In this document: in pieces, positions 33,860 to 41,848 of the stretch
Layout of the letters: every line of letters begins with the position of its first letter
Numbering within the stretch: position 1 is the first letter of the stretch
Assembly (NCBI RefSeq): GCF_000472865.1
Contig: NZ_AXAP01000031.1
Span: forward strand, 1 to 64,000
Direction of reading: 5' to 3'
DNA: 64,000 bases
Source: Bradyrhizobium elkanii WSM2783
Lineage (GTDB): Bacteria > Pseudomonadota > Alphaproteobacteria > Rhizobiales > Xanthobacteraceae
The notes under the pieces: model-generated
What the model saw: only the letters and a program-made list of their open reading frames with translations
What the model was told of the DNA's origin: nothing
Databases searched by the model: none
Translations under genes and position numbers: made by a program

Positions 33860-34819
33860 ATGGTCACCCTGATCGACACCATCTCAGCCAATCCGTTGCG
33901 CCCGCGCCACCCCGAAAAGGTGAACCGGCCCGACGCGCAGTCGCCGCCGAAGCCGGACTGGATACGGGTGCGCGCGCCGAATACACGCGGCTATGCCGAT
34001 ACCCGCAACATCGTGAAGGAGAATGGCCTCGTCACGGTCTGCGAGGAGGCCGGCTGCCCAAATATCGGCGAGTGCTGGGACAAGAAGCACGCCACCTTCA
34101 TGATCATGGGGGACACCTGTACCCGGGCCTGCGCGTTCTGCAACGTCAAGACCGGCATGCCCGGCGCGCTTGACGCCGGGGAGCCGGAGCATGTGGCGGA
34201 GGCGACCTTCAAGCTTGGGCTCTCCCATGTCGTCATCACCTCGGTCGACCGCGACGATCTAGCCGACGGCGGCGCCGAGCATTTTGCCCAGACCGTCCGC
34301 GCCATCCGCGCGCGCTGCCCGAACACCACGATCGAGCTCCTCACCCCCGATTTCCTGCGCAAGGACGGCGCGCTTGAAGTCGTGGTGGCGGCGAAGCCCG
34401 ACGTGTTCAACCACAATCTCGAAACCGTGCCCTCGCGCTATCTGTCGGTGCGGCCCGGCGCGCGCTATTTCCACTCGATCCGCCTGCTGCAGCGGGTGAA
34501 GGAGATCGACCCGACGATCTTCACCAAGTCCGGCATCATGGTGGGCCTGGGCGAGCAGCGGCACGAAGTGTTGCAGGTGATGGACGACCTGCGCTCGGCG
34601 GATGTCGATTTCCTCACCATCGGGCAATATCTGCAGCCGACCCGGAAGCATCACGCTGTGATGAGCTACGTCACGCCGGACGAGTTCGCAGGCTACGAGA
34701 AGGTCGCCTATACCAAGGGTTTCCTGATGGTATCGGCGAGCCCGCTGACGCGCTCGTCCCATCACGCGGGCGACGATTTCGCCAAACTGCAAGCGGCGCG
34801 CGTGGCGCGGTCACGCTAA
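33860..34819 (+). CDS. lipA: Lipoyl synthase
   Basis: A 319-residue radical-SAM enzyme that inserts two sulfurs into octanoyl groups on lipoyl domains of 2-oxoacid dehydrogenases and the glycine cleavage system. The auxiliary cluster cysteines are C61, C66 and C72 in CEEAGCPNIGEC. The SAM cluster cysteines are C87, C91 and C94 in CTRACAFC. The C-terminal serine that ligates the auxiliary cluster lies in TRSSHHAGDDF. Length and motif spacing are standard. It begins a same-strand run with the P-loop and COQ10-like genes. Confidence 0.97.
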   Translation: MVTLIDTISANPLRPRHPEKVNRPDAQSPPKPDWIRVRAPNTRGYADTRNIVKENGLVTVCEEAGCPNIGECWDKKHATFMIMGDTCTRACAFCNVKTGMPGALDAGEPEHVAEATFKLGLSHVVITSVDRDDLADGGAEHFAQTVRAIRARCPNTTIELLTPDFLRKDGALEVVVAAKPDVFNHNLETVPSRYLSVRPGARYFHSIRLLQRVKEIDPTIFTKSGIMVGLGEQRHEVLQVMDDLRSADVDFLTIGQYLQPTRKHHAVMSYVTPDEFAGYEKVAYTKGFLMVSASPLTRSSHHAGDDFAKLQAARVARSR

Positions 34820-34834
34820 CGCCGGATCGCACCG

Positions 34835-35374
34835 ATGCGACGCATTCTTGTGATGGGGTCTTCGGGATCCGGCAAATCGACTTTTGCGCAACGGCTTTCG
34901 GCGACTACGGGCATTCCGTTCGTGTCGCTCGACGCGATCTACTGGAAGCCAGGCTGGGTCGCGTCCGATAACGCGGAGTTCCACGAACGCGTGACTGAGG
35001 TGGCGCTTCGACCGCGATGGATCATGGACGGAAACTACATTTCACATGGGGCCGGCGAGCTGCGCCGCCAGGTTTGCGATACCGTCATCTGGTTTGATCT
35101 TCCGCGCCGAAGCTGCATGCTCGGCATCGCGAGACGGGTAGCCGGAAGCTATGGCCAAGTTCGCGCCGAAATGGCCGAAGGTTGCCCGGAACGAATCGAT
35201 CTTGAATTCTTTCGATACGTCTGGACGTACCGGCAGAAACAGCGGCCGAAGCTCCTCAGATATTTCGAGGGCCTGCGACCGGACCAATCACTTGTCTGTT
35301 TCACGGATCGGACACAGGCGGGCCTGTATTTGAAGGAGATCTCGCTGATGACTCACGCGGCGAGTATCCACTGA
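34835..35374 (+). CDS. P-loop kinase-like protein (FlaR / topology-modulation family)
   Basis: A 179-residue nucleotide-binding protein. Walker A is GSSGSGKS at 8-15 of MRRILVMGSSGSGKSTFAQRL. The segment SLDAIYWKPGW, then WIMDGNY and VIWFDLPRR, follow the pattern of adenylate-kinase-like proteins annotated as DNA topology modulation protein or FlaR. The true substrate is unknown. Codon use is less G+C-rich than in lipA and the COQ10 gene, which hints that the gene was inserted between them. Its stop overlaps the next ATG by one base. Confidence 0.8.
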   Translation: MRRILVMGSSGSGKSTFAQRLSATTGIPFVSLDAIYWKPGWVASDNAEFHERVTEVALRPRWIMDGNYISHGAGELRRQVCDTVIWFDLPRRSCMLGIARRVAGSYGQVRAEMAEGCPERIDLEFFRYVWTYRQKQRPKLLRYFEGLRPDQSLVCFTDRTQAGLYLKEISLMTHAASIH

Positions 35375-35841
35375 TGCCGAGGTTTTCCAGCAAGCGGCGG
35401 GTCCGTCACTCCGCATCGCAGATGTTTGATCTGGTCGCCGATGTCGAGCGCTATCCGGAATTCGTGCCGCTGTGCCATGCGCTGAAGATCCGGCAGCGCA
35501 CGCCGAAGGAGGACGGCACCGAGGTCCTCGTTGCCGATATGACGGTGTCGTTCAAGCTGGTGCGCGAGAGCTTCACCAGCCGCGTCACGCTGGACCGGCC
35601 GAACCTGAAGATCATGGTTGAATATCTGCGCGGCCCCTTCAGCAATCTCGAGAACCGCTGGACCTTCGAGCCGAAATCAGACACCGAATGCGATGTCGGC
35701 TTTTTCATCTCATACGAGTTCAAAAGCCGGATGCTGGGAATGCTGATGGGATCGATGTTCGACGCAGCGTTCCAACGCTTCGCCGGCGCATTCGAAAAGC
35801 GCGCCAACGTGATCTACGGCAAGCCGGCTACCGCATCGTAA
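35374..35841 (+). CDS. COQ10/RatA family START-domain protein
   Basis: A 155-residue polyketide-cyclase/START-fold protein. FSSKRRVRHSASQMFDLVADVERYPEFVPLC is the classic N-terminus of the COQ10/RatA group, with later strands RESFTSRVTLDRP and GPFSNLENRWTFEP. In eukaryotes COQ10 binds coenzyme Q. In Escherichia coli RatA was described as inhibiting ribosome subunit joining. In alphaproteobacteria the ubiquinone-linked role is more often assumed. It follows lipA across one gene, a common neighbourhood. Confidence 0.88.
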   Translation: MPRFSSKRRVRHSASQMFDLVADVERYPEFVPLCHALKIRQRTPKEDGTEVLVADMTVSFKLVRESFTSRVTLDRPNLKIMVEYLRGPFSNLENRWTFEPKSDTECDVGFFISYEFKSRMLGMLMGSMFDAAFQRFAGAFEKRANVIYGKPATAS

Positions 35842-35850
35842 GCTCTCACC

Positions 35851-35927
35851 GTCATTGCGAGCGAAGCAATCCATCGCGCCGCTTGCGGAGGCATGGATTG
35901 CTTCGTTGCTTCGCTCCTCGCAATGAC
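35851..35927. repeat. Dispersed palindrome between convergent genes
   Basis: GTCATTGCGAG (35851-35861) and CTCGCAATGAC (35917-35927) are perfect inverted arms. Inner copies of GCGAAGCAATCCAT and ATGGATTGCTTCG extend the pairing. I recall this as one of the most abundant intergenic repeats of Bradyrhizobium. It separates the COQ10-like gene from convergent pncC and could terminate both. Confidence 0.8.
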
Positions 35928-35940
35928 GGAGAGGAAGCTG

Positions 35941-36546
35941 TTAGGCCCGCGGCGGTCTTCGGCGCTTGACGGCGCTGCGGCGCGGGGAGCGCGCGACACG
36001 GGGACGCAGGCGGCTGCTGGCAGCTTCGCGGCGCGGCTTGGTTGCGGCCTGGGGGCCGCGCGCCAGTTCCATCAGCATGCGCAGAGCTTCCACCACGGAG
36101 CGTTGCCGCACCGCGCTGCGTCCGATCGCGCCGAAGCGGTGCTCGCGATGCATGATCCGGCCATCGCGGGCGGCGACCGCGAAATGCACAAGGCCCACCG
36201 GCTTGCCCGGGGTGGCGCCGCCGGGGCCGGCGATGCCGGTGATGGAGACCGCAAGATCAACGCCGGCGCGCTCCAGGGCACCGACCGCCATGGCGGTTGC
36301 GGTCTCCTTGCTGACTGCGCCGAAAGTCGAAAGCGTCAGCGCGTTGACGCCGAGCATCGCCCGCTTGGCCTCGTTGGAATAGGTGACGAAGCCGCGATCG
36401 ATGACGTCGGAGGAGCCGGGGATATCGGTGAGCGCGCCCGCGACCAGCCCGCCGGTGCAGGACTCCGCCGTCGCGATGGTCAATTTCCGCATCCGGCACA
36501 GATCGAGCAGCGAGCGGGAGAGGGCGCGCGCGTCGCTGCCGCTCAT
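35941..36546 (-). CDS. pncC: CinA-family nicotinamide-nucleotide amidohydrolase
   Basis: A 201-residue stand-alone CinA C-terminal domain, which deamidates nicotinamide mononucleotide in NAD recycling. TIATAESCTGGLVAGALTDIPG (about 23-44) carries the conserved serine, and VSITGIAGPGGATPGKPVGLV is the second family motif. The last 40 residues are an arginine-rich low-complexity tail not required by the family. The ATG at 36546 gives MSGSDARALS and lies two bases after the ispDF stop, so the two genes are probably co-transcribed. Confidence 0.88.
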   Translation of the reverse strand: MSGSDARALSRSLLDLCRMRKLTIATAESCTGGLVAGALTDIPGSSDVIDRGFVTYSNEAKRAMLGVNALTLSTFGAVSKETATAMAVGALERAGVDLAVSITGIAGPGGATPGKPVGLVHFAVAARDGRIMHREHRFGAIGRSAVRQRSVVEALRMLMELARGPQAATKPRREAASSRLRPRVARSPRRSAVKRRRPPRA

Positions 36547-36548
36547 GG

Positions 36549-37745
36549 TTACTCGCTCCAACCTTTGTCGTTCCAAGGAAGGCGAATGGTGGCGCTCGCG
36601 GTGGCTGCGATGCCTTCCTCACGGCCGGTAAAGCCCAGTCTCTCGCTGGTGGTCGCCTTCACCGCGATGCGCGAGATGCTCACGCCCGAGATCTCGGCGA
36701 TCTTCGCCCGCATGGTGTCGCGCAAGGGGCCGATCTTCGGCCGCTCGCAGATCAGCGTCACCTCGAGATTGGCGATGCGGCCGCCGCGCGCGGCGACGCG
36801 ATCAACGGCATATTTCAGGAACCGGTCGGACGAGGCGCCCTTCCACTGCGGATCTACAGGCGGAAAATGCGAGCCGATGTCGCCGTCCGCGAGCGCGCCG
36901 AGGATGGCATCGACCAGCGCATGCAGGCCGACATCGCCATCGGAATGGGCGAGAAACCCCTTGGTGTGCGGCACGCGCACGCCGCAGATCATCACGTGAT
37001 CACCTTCACCGAAGGCATGCACGTCATAGCCGGTGCCGGTCCTGATGTCGCCGAGCTGGCTGGCGAGGCGGGCTTCCTCGCGGACGAAGTCTTCAGGTGT
37101 GGTGAGTTTCATGTTCGCAGGATCGCCCTCAAAGGTCGCCACCGTCAATCCCGCCCATTCGGCAATCGCGGCATCGTCGGTGAAATCGCTCAAGCCCTCG
37201 TGCGCGGCGCGGCGATGCGCATCCAAGATCACGTCGAAACGAAAGACCTGTGGCGTCTGCGCGATTCGCAGCCGCGCACGATCGGGCGTCGCTTCGACAT
37301 CGCCACTCGCACCGGTCAGCTTGATGGTGTCGGTGACCGGGACCACGGGAATGGCGGCACCGGTACGGCCAGCCGCGTCGATCGCGCGCGAGATCAGCGC
37401 CTGCGTCACGAAAGGCCGCGCGGCATCGTGGATCAGCACGATGTCGGGCTTCTCGCTTGCAAGTGCCTCCAGTCCCGCACGTACCGACGCCTGTCTGGTT
37501 GCGCCACCGTTTGTCGGCGGCCGATGGCGAAGGCCGACCACCGCTTCGTTGAAGAGGGCGGCATCATCGGGATTGACGACGGGCTGCACGGCGAAAATAT
37601 CGGGATGGCGGCTGAACGGCTCGATCGCCCGGAAGATCACCGTCTGGCCGCCGATCACCCGGTACTGCTTCGGCCCGCCTGCGCCGGCGCGAAGCCCGCG
37701 GCCGGCTGCGACAAGGATGGCGGCGGTACGCTCAGGTCTGGGCAT
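36549..37745 (-). CDS. ispDF: Bifunctional IspD/IspF isoprenoid enzyme
   Basis: A 398-residue fusion of two non-consecutive steps of the MEP pathway. Residues 1-230 are IspD (MEP cytidylyltransferase), with AAILVAAGRGLRAG and LIHDAARPFV. Residues about 234-398 are IspF (MEcPP synthase), with metal ligands in GYDVHAFGEGDH and the AHSDGDVGLHAL signature, ending in KATTSERLGFTGREEGIA. The fusion is standard in many alphaproteobacteria. It is divergent from dusB, and the gap between them holds the nitrogen-regulated promoter. Confidence 0.96.
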   Translation of the reverse strand: MPRPERTAAILVAAGRGLRAGAGGPKQYRVIGGQTVIFRAIEPFSRHPDIFAVQPVVNPDDAALFNEAVVGLRHRPPTNGGATRQASVRAGLEALASEKPDIVLIHDAARPFVTQALISRAIDAAGRTGAAIPVVPVTDTIKLTGASGDVEATPDRARLRIAQTPQVFRFDVILDAHRRAAHEGLSDFTDDAAIAEWAGLTVATFEGDPANMKLTTPEDFVREEARLASQLGDIRTGTGYDVHAFGEGDHVMICGVRVPHTKGFLAHSDGDVGLHALVDAILGALADGDIGSHFPPVDPQWKGASSDRFLKYAVDRVAARGGRIANLEVTLICERPKIGPLRDTMRAKIAEISGVSISRIAVKATTSERLGFTGREEGIAATASATIRLPWNDKGWSE

Positions 37746-37925
37746 TGGTCGAAACTGTATACGAGATGGGTTGAGGAGAGGGGCGCCAAGCTTTCCGCCA
37801 GCGCACAGCCCTTACCACGCTGGATGCGCAATGACAGAGCTATTCCCATACCCTGTGGGAAAAGCGGTTCTTGTTGCGGTGCACTTGCGCAAATGATAGA
37901 AATGTCTAAACCATAGGCATAATGC

Positions 37926-37954
37926 TTGACTGCACAAGAATTGTGCTCAAAATA
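37926..37954 (+). promoter_or_regulatory. dusB-ntrBC promoter with NtrC-like site between -35 and -10
   Basis: TTGACT (37926-37931) and AAAATA (37949-37954) are 17 bases apart. Between them lies a perfect dyad, GCACAA-GAA-TTGTGC (37932-37946). With the flanking T it reads TGCACAA-N3-TTGTGCT, matching the 7-3-7 NtrC consensus TGCACCA-N3-TGGTGCA at most positions. Bound NtrC would block RNA polymerase. NtrC repression of a sigma70-type nifR3-ntrBC promoter is established in Azospirillum, as I recall. Confidence 0.65.
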
Positions 37955-38000
37955 GAGGACAGCGGCGCGATGAGGCTGCCGCCAGTAACACGAGAAGCCT

Positions 38001-39035
38001 GTGACCAGCCTCGCAAGAACGCGTCGTAACCCTTTGAAAATAGGTGACATTACTGTCGCCAACCTGGTGCTTCTCGCCCCCATGTCCGGCGTGACCGATG
38101 CCCCGTTTCGGCGTCTCGCAGCGAGTCTCGGCGCGGGGCTTGTCGTCTCGGAGATGACCGCAAGCGACGATCTTGCGCAGGGCAGACCAATCTCGCTTTT
38201 GCGCTGCGAGGCGGCCGGGATCGGGCCGCATGTGGTCCAACTCGCCGGGTGCGAGACCCGCTGGATGGCCGAGGGCGCGAGGATCGCGGAAGCCGCCGGC
38301 GCCGACATCATCGATATCAATATGGGCTGTCCGGCGCGCCACGTGACCGGCGGCCAGTCCGGCTCCGCTTTGATGCGCGACCTCGATCACGCGACAAGCC
38401 TGATCGAGGCGACGATCGCCGCGGTCAAGGTGCCGGTGACACTGAAGATGCGGCTGGGCTGGGATGATCGCTCGCGCAACGCTCCGGAACTGGCGCGCCG
38501 CGCGCAGGCCGCCGGCGCGCAGATGGTGACGGTGCACGGCCGCACCCGCTGCCAGTTCTACAAGGGCGAGGCGGATTGGACCGCTGTGCGCGAAGTCAGG
38601 GACGCCGTCTCGATCCCGCTCGTCGTCAATGGCGACATCACCTCCTTCGAGAGGGTGGTGACCGCGCTCGATGAGTCCGGCGCGGACGCGGTCATGATCG
38701 GACGCGGCGCGCAGGGGCAGCCCTGGCTACCCGGGCAGATCGCGCGCCGGCTCGAGACCGGCATCGCCGAGCAGGCGCCGCCGCTCGCCGAGCAGCTCAG
38801 CCATATGCGCGAGCTCTATGATGCTGTCCTGAGCCATTACGGGGTCCGTGTCGGGCTCAAGCATGCGCGAAAACATCTCGGTTGGGCGCTGGAGATCGCC
38901 GCCCACTGCAGCCGCGCTCCGGCCGCGGCGCTGAAGGGCTGGCGGCAAAGCATCCTGACCTCGGACGAGCCCTCGCGTGTGCATCAATCGCTTCAGGATG
39001 CTTATGACGATTTTGCATGGAGTGCTGCTGCATGA
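38001..39035 (+). CDS. dusB: tRNA-dihydrouridine synthase DusB (NifR3)
   Basis: A 344-residue FMN enzyme that reduces uridine in tRNA. LLAPMSGVTDAPFRRL binds FMN near the N-terminus. The active-site cysteine lies in DINMGCPARHVTGGQSGSALM, and VHGRTRCQFYKGEADW and VNGDI follow as in the DusB group. The start is GTG at 38001. It is the first gene of the nitrogen-control operon; the stop overlaps the ntrB ATG. The link between a tRNA enzyme and nitrogen control is ancient but unexplained. Confidence 0.95.
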   Translation: MTSLARTRRNPLKIGDITVANLVLLAPMSGVTDAPFRRLAASLGAGLVVSEMTASDDLAQGRPISLLRCEAAGIGPHVVQLAGCETRWMAEGARIAEAAGADIIDINMGCPARHVTGGQSGSALMRDLDHATSLIEATIAAVKVPVTLKMRLGWDDRSRNAPELARRAQAAGAQMVTVHGRTRCQFYKGEADWTAVREVRDAVSIPLVVNGDITSFERVVTALDESGADAVMIGRGAQGQPWLPGQIARRLETGIAEQAPPLAEQLSHMRELYDAVLSHYGVRVGLKHARKHLGWALEIAAHCSRAPAAALKGWRQSILTSDEPSRVHQSLQDAYDDFAWSAAA

Positions 39036-40207
39036 CATCAGCCGCAGAGAATCGCCGGCGCATGCCCTCCGACGGCGAGGCCATCCTCAACGCGCTGCCG
39101 AACCCGGTGCTGCTGGTGGCGCCGGATGGCCGTATCGTCGACGCCAATATCGCCGCCGAATCATTTTTCGAGATCTCCACGCAATTCCTGCAGCGGCAGT
39201 CGCTGAAGGAACTGGTGCCGTTCGGCAGCCCGCTGCTGGCGCTGATCGACCAGGTGCGTACCTCGGGCTCGCCGGTCAACGAATACAAGGTCGACCTCGG
39301 CACGCCGCGGATCGGCGGCGACCGCCAGGTCGATCTGCATGTGGCGCCGGTCACGGAACGGCCGGGGCATATCGTCGTGATGCTGCAGGAGCGCACCATC
39401 GCCGACAAGATGGACCGGCAGCTCACCCATCGCAGCGCCGCGCGCTCCGTGATCGCGCTGGCGGCGATGCTGGCGCATGAGATCAAGAACCCGCTGTCGG
39501 GCATCCGCGGCGCGGCGCAACTCCTGGAGCAGCAGGCCTCCTCGGATGACCGCATGCTGACCCGGCTGATCTGCGACGAGGCCGACCGCATCGTCACCCT
39601 GGTCGACCGCATGGAAGTGTTCGGCGACGATCGGCCGGTCGCCCGCGGCCCGGTCAACATCCATTCGGTGCTCGACCACGTCAAACGGCTGGCGCAGTCC
39701 GGCTTCGCGCGCAACGTCCGTTTCATCGAGGACTACGACCCGTCGCTGCCGCCGGTTCTCGCCAACCAGGATCAGCTCATCCAGGTGTTCCTCAACCTGG
39801 TGAAGAACGCCGCCGAGGCGGTGGCCGATCTCGGCACAGATGCGGAAATTCAGCTCACCACCGCGTTCCGTCCAGGCGTCCGGCTTTCGGTGCCCGGCAA
39901 GAAATCGCGGGTGTCGCTGCCGCTGGAATTCTGCGTCAAGGACAACGGCTCCGGCGTGCCGGAAGACCTGTTGCCCAATCTGTTCGATCCCTTCGTCACC
40001 ACAAAACAGACCGGCAGTGGCCTCGGGCTTGCGCTCGTCGCCAAAATCGTCGGCGATCACGGCGGCATCATCGAATGCGAATCCCAGCCGCGGAAGACCA
40101 CCTTCCGCGTGCTGATGCCGATGTACAACCCCGCCAAACAAATCGACCAAAGCAGCCGCGAGGACGTTCCGGGTACGCCATCGCATGCCTCACAGGACGC
40201 AAGATGA
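39032..40207 (+). CDS. ntrB: Nitrogen regulation sensor kinase NtrB
   Basis: A 391-residue soluble histidine kinase/phosphatase that controls NtrC according to PII protein. A PAS domain occupies about residues 15-125. The phosphoacceptor is H149 in LAHEIKNPLSGIRGAAQLL. The N box is VFLNLVKNAAEAV, followed by DNGSGVP and GSGLGLAL for the G boxes. The ATG at 39032 overlaps the dusB TGA (ATGA), so it is preferred to the ATG five codons upstream. It is followed nine bases later by ntrC. Confidence 0.95.
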   Translation: MTSAAENRRRMPSDGEAILNALPNPVLLVAPDGRIVDANIAAESFFEISTQFLQRQSLKELVPFGSPLLALIDQVRTSGSPVNEYKVDLGTPRIGGDRQVDLHVAPVTERPGHIVVMLQERTIADKMDRQLTHRSAARSVIALAAMLAHEIKNPLSGIRGAAQLLEQQASSDDRMLTRLICDEADRIVTLVDRMEVFGDDRPVARGPVNIHSVLDHVKRLAQSGFARNVRFIEDYDPSLPPVLANQDQLIQVFLNLVKNAAEAVADLGTDAEIQLTTAFRPGVRLSVPGKKSRVSLPLEFCVKDNGSGVPEDLLPNLFDPFVTTKQTGSGLGLALVAKIVGDHGGIIECESQPRKTTFRVLMPMYNPAKQIDQSSREDVPGTPSHASQDAR

Positions 40208-40216
40208 GGAAAGACA

Positions 40217-41659
40217 ATGCCCGCAGGTAGCATTCTCGTTGCTGATGACGACACCGCCATCCGCACGGTTCTCAACCAGGCTCTGTCACGCGCCGGGTAC
40301 GAGGTGCGGTTGACCGGCAACGCGGCGACGCTGTGGCGCTGGGTCAGCCAGGGCGAGGGCGATCTCGTCATCACCGACGTGGTGATGCCCGACGAGAACG
40401 CGTTCGACCTGTTGCCGCGGATCAAGAAGATGCGGCCGAACCTGCCCGTCATCGTCATGAGCGCGCAAAACACCTTCATGACGGCGATCAGGGCTTCCGA
40501 GCGCGGCGCCTACGAATATCTGCCGAAGCCGTTCGACCTGAAGGAGCTGATCACCATCGTCGGCCGAGCACTCGCCGAGCCGAAGGAGAGGGTGACGAGC
40601 GCCGCCGACGACTCCGAATTCGACTCGATCCCGTTGGTCGGCCGCTCGCCGGCGATGCAGGAAATCTACCGCGTGCTGGCGCGGCTGATGCAGACCGACC
40701 TCACCGTGATGATCTCGGGCGAGTCCGGCACCGGCAAGGAACTGGTCGCTCGTGCGCTGCACGACTACGGCAAGCGGCGGAACGGCCCCTTCGTCGCCGT
40801 CAACATGGCCGCGATCCCGCGCGACCTGATCGAGTCGGAATTGTTCGGCCATGAGCGCGGCGCGTTCACCGGCGCCAATACCCGCGCCTCGGGCCGCTTC
40901 GAGCAGGCGGAGGGCGGCACCCTGTTCCTCGATGAGATCGGCGACATGCCGATGGAGGCGCAGACCCGGCTGCTGCGCGTGCTGCAGCAGGGGGAATACA
41001 CCACCGTCGGCGGACGCACCCCGATCAAGACCGACGTGCGCATCGTCGCCGCCAGCAACAAGGATTTGCGGATACTGATCCAGCAGGGCCTGTTCCGCGA
41101 AGACCTGTTCTTCCGCCTGAATGTGGTGCCGCTGCGGCTGCCGCCGCTGCGCGAGCGGATCGAGGATCTGCCCGACCTGATCAGGCACTTCTTTGCGCTC
41201 GCTGAGAAGGACGGTCTGCCGCCGAAGAAGCTCGACGCCCAGGCGCTGGAGCGACTGAAGCAGCACCGCTGGCCCGGCAACGTCCGCGAGCTGGAAAACC
41301 TCGCACGTCGGCTGGCGGCGCTTTATCCGCAGGATGTGATCACCGCGTCCGTCATCGATGGCGAACTGGCCCCGCCGGCCGTCAACTCCGGCGGCAACAC
41401 GCCGCACGGGGTGGACAATCTCGGCGGCGCGGTCGAGGCCTATTTGTCCTCGCACTTCTCCGGCTTCCCGAATGGCGTGCCGCCGCCGGGGCTCTACCAC
41501 CGCATTCTCAAGGAGATCGAGGTGCCGCTGCTGACGGCCGCGCTCGCGGCCACCCGCGGCAACCAGATCCGCGCCGCCGACTTGCTCGGCCTCAACCGCA
41601 ACACGCTGCGCAAGAAGATCAGAGACCTCGATATTCAGGTCTACCGGAGCGGGGGCTAG
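40217..41659 (+). CDS. ntrC: Nitrogen regulation response regulator NtrC
   Basis: A 480-residue sigma54 activator. The receiver domain has the phosphorylated D54 in VITDVVMPDEN. The AAA+ domain has Walker A GESGTGKE, the sigma54-contact loop GAFTGA, Walker B GGTLFLDEIGD and RIVAASNKD. The C-terminal Fis-type helix-turn-helix is GNQIRAADLLGLNRNTLRKKI. When phosphorylated it activates nitrogen-scavenging genes. The dyad in the operon promoter suggests it also represses its own transcription. Confidence 0.97.
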   Translation: MPAGSILVADDDTAIRTVLNQALSRAGYEVRLTGNAATLWRWVSQGEGDLVITDVVMPDENAFDLLPRIKKMRPNLPVIVMSAQNTFMTAIRASERGAYEYLPKPFDLKELITIVGRALAEPKERVTSAADDSEFDSIPLVGRSPAMQEIYRVLARLMQTDLTVMISGESGTGKELVARALHDYGKRRNGPFVAVNMAAIPRDLIESELFGHERGAFTGANTRASGRFEQAEGGTLFLDEIGDMPMEAQTRLLRVLQQGEYTTVGGRTPIKTDVRIVAASNKDLRILIQQGLFREDLFFRLNVVPLRLPPLRERIEDLPDLIRHFFALAEKDGLPPKKLDAQALERLKQHRWPGNVRELENLARRLAALYPQDVITASVIDGELAPPAVNSGGNTPHGVDNLGGAVEAYLSSHFSGFPNGVPPPGLYHRILKEIEVPLLTAALAATRGNQIRAADLLGLNRNTLRKKIRDLDIQVYRSGG

Positions 41660-41668
41660 CCCCGATCC

Positions 41669-41705
41669 GTCATTCCGGGACACGGCGACGCGAACCCGGA
41701 ATGAC
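41669..41705. repeat. Dispersed palindrome between ntrC and ntrY
   Basis: GTCATTCCGGG (41669-41679) and CCCGGAATGAC (41695-41705) are perfect 11-base arms. I recall them as the ends of a Bradyrhizobium intergenic repeat. A strong hairpin here could end part of the dusB-ntrBC transcript and separate its level from ntrYX, which begins 144 bases later. Confidence 0.75.
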
Positions 41706-41848
41706 GAAACTTCCCGACAAGGGCTGTGGAACCCTGTTCATTCCTGGGCAGGCGCCGCGGAAATGTCGCAATTCGGCAACATTGTGATATGATTGCATCA
41801 GTCCGCTCGATCAGTGGACGTTGAGGCCTTCAGTTCATCCTTGCCGGA

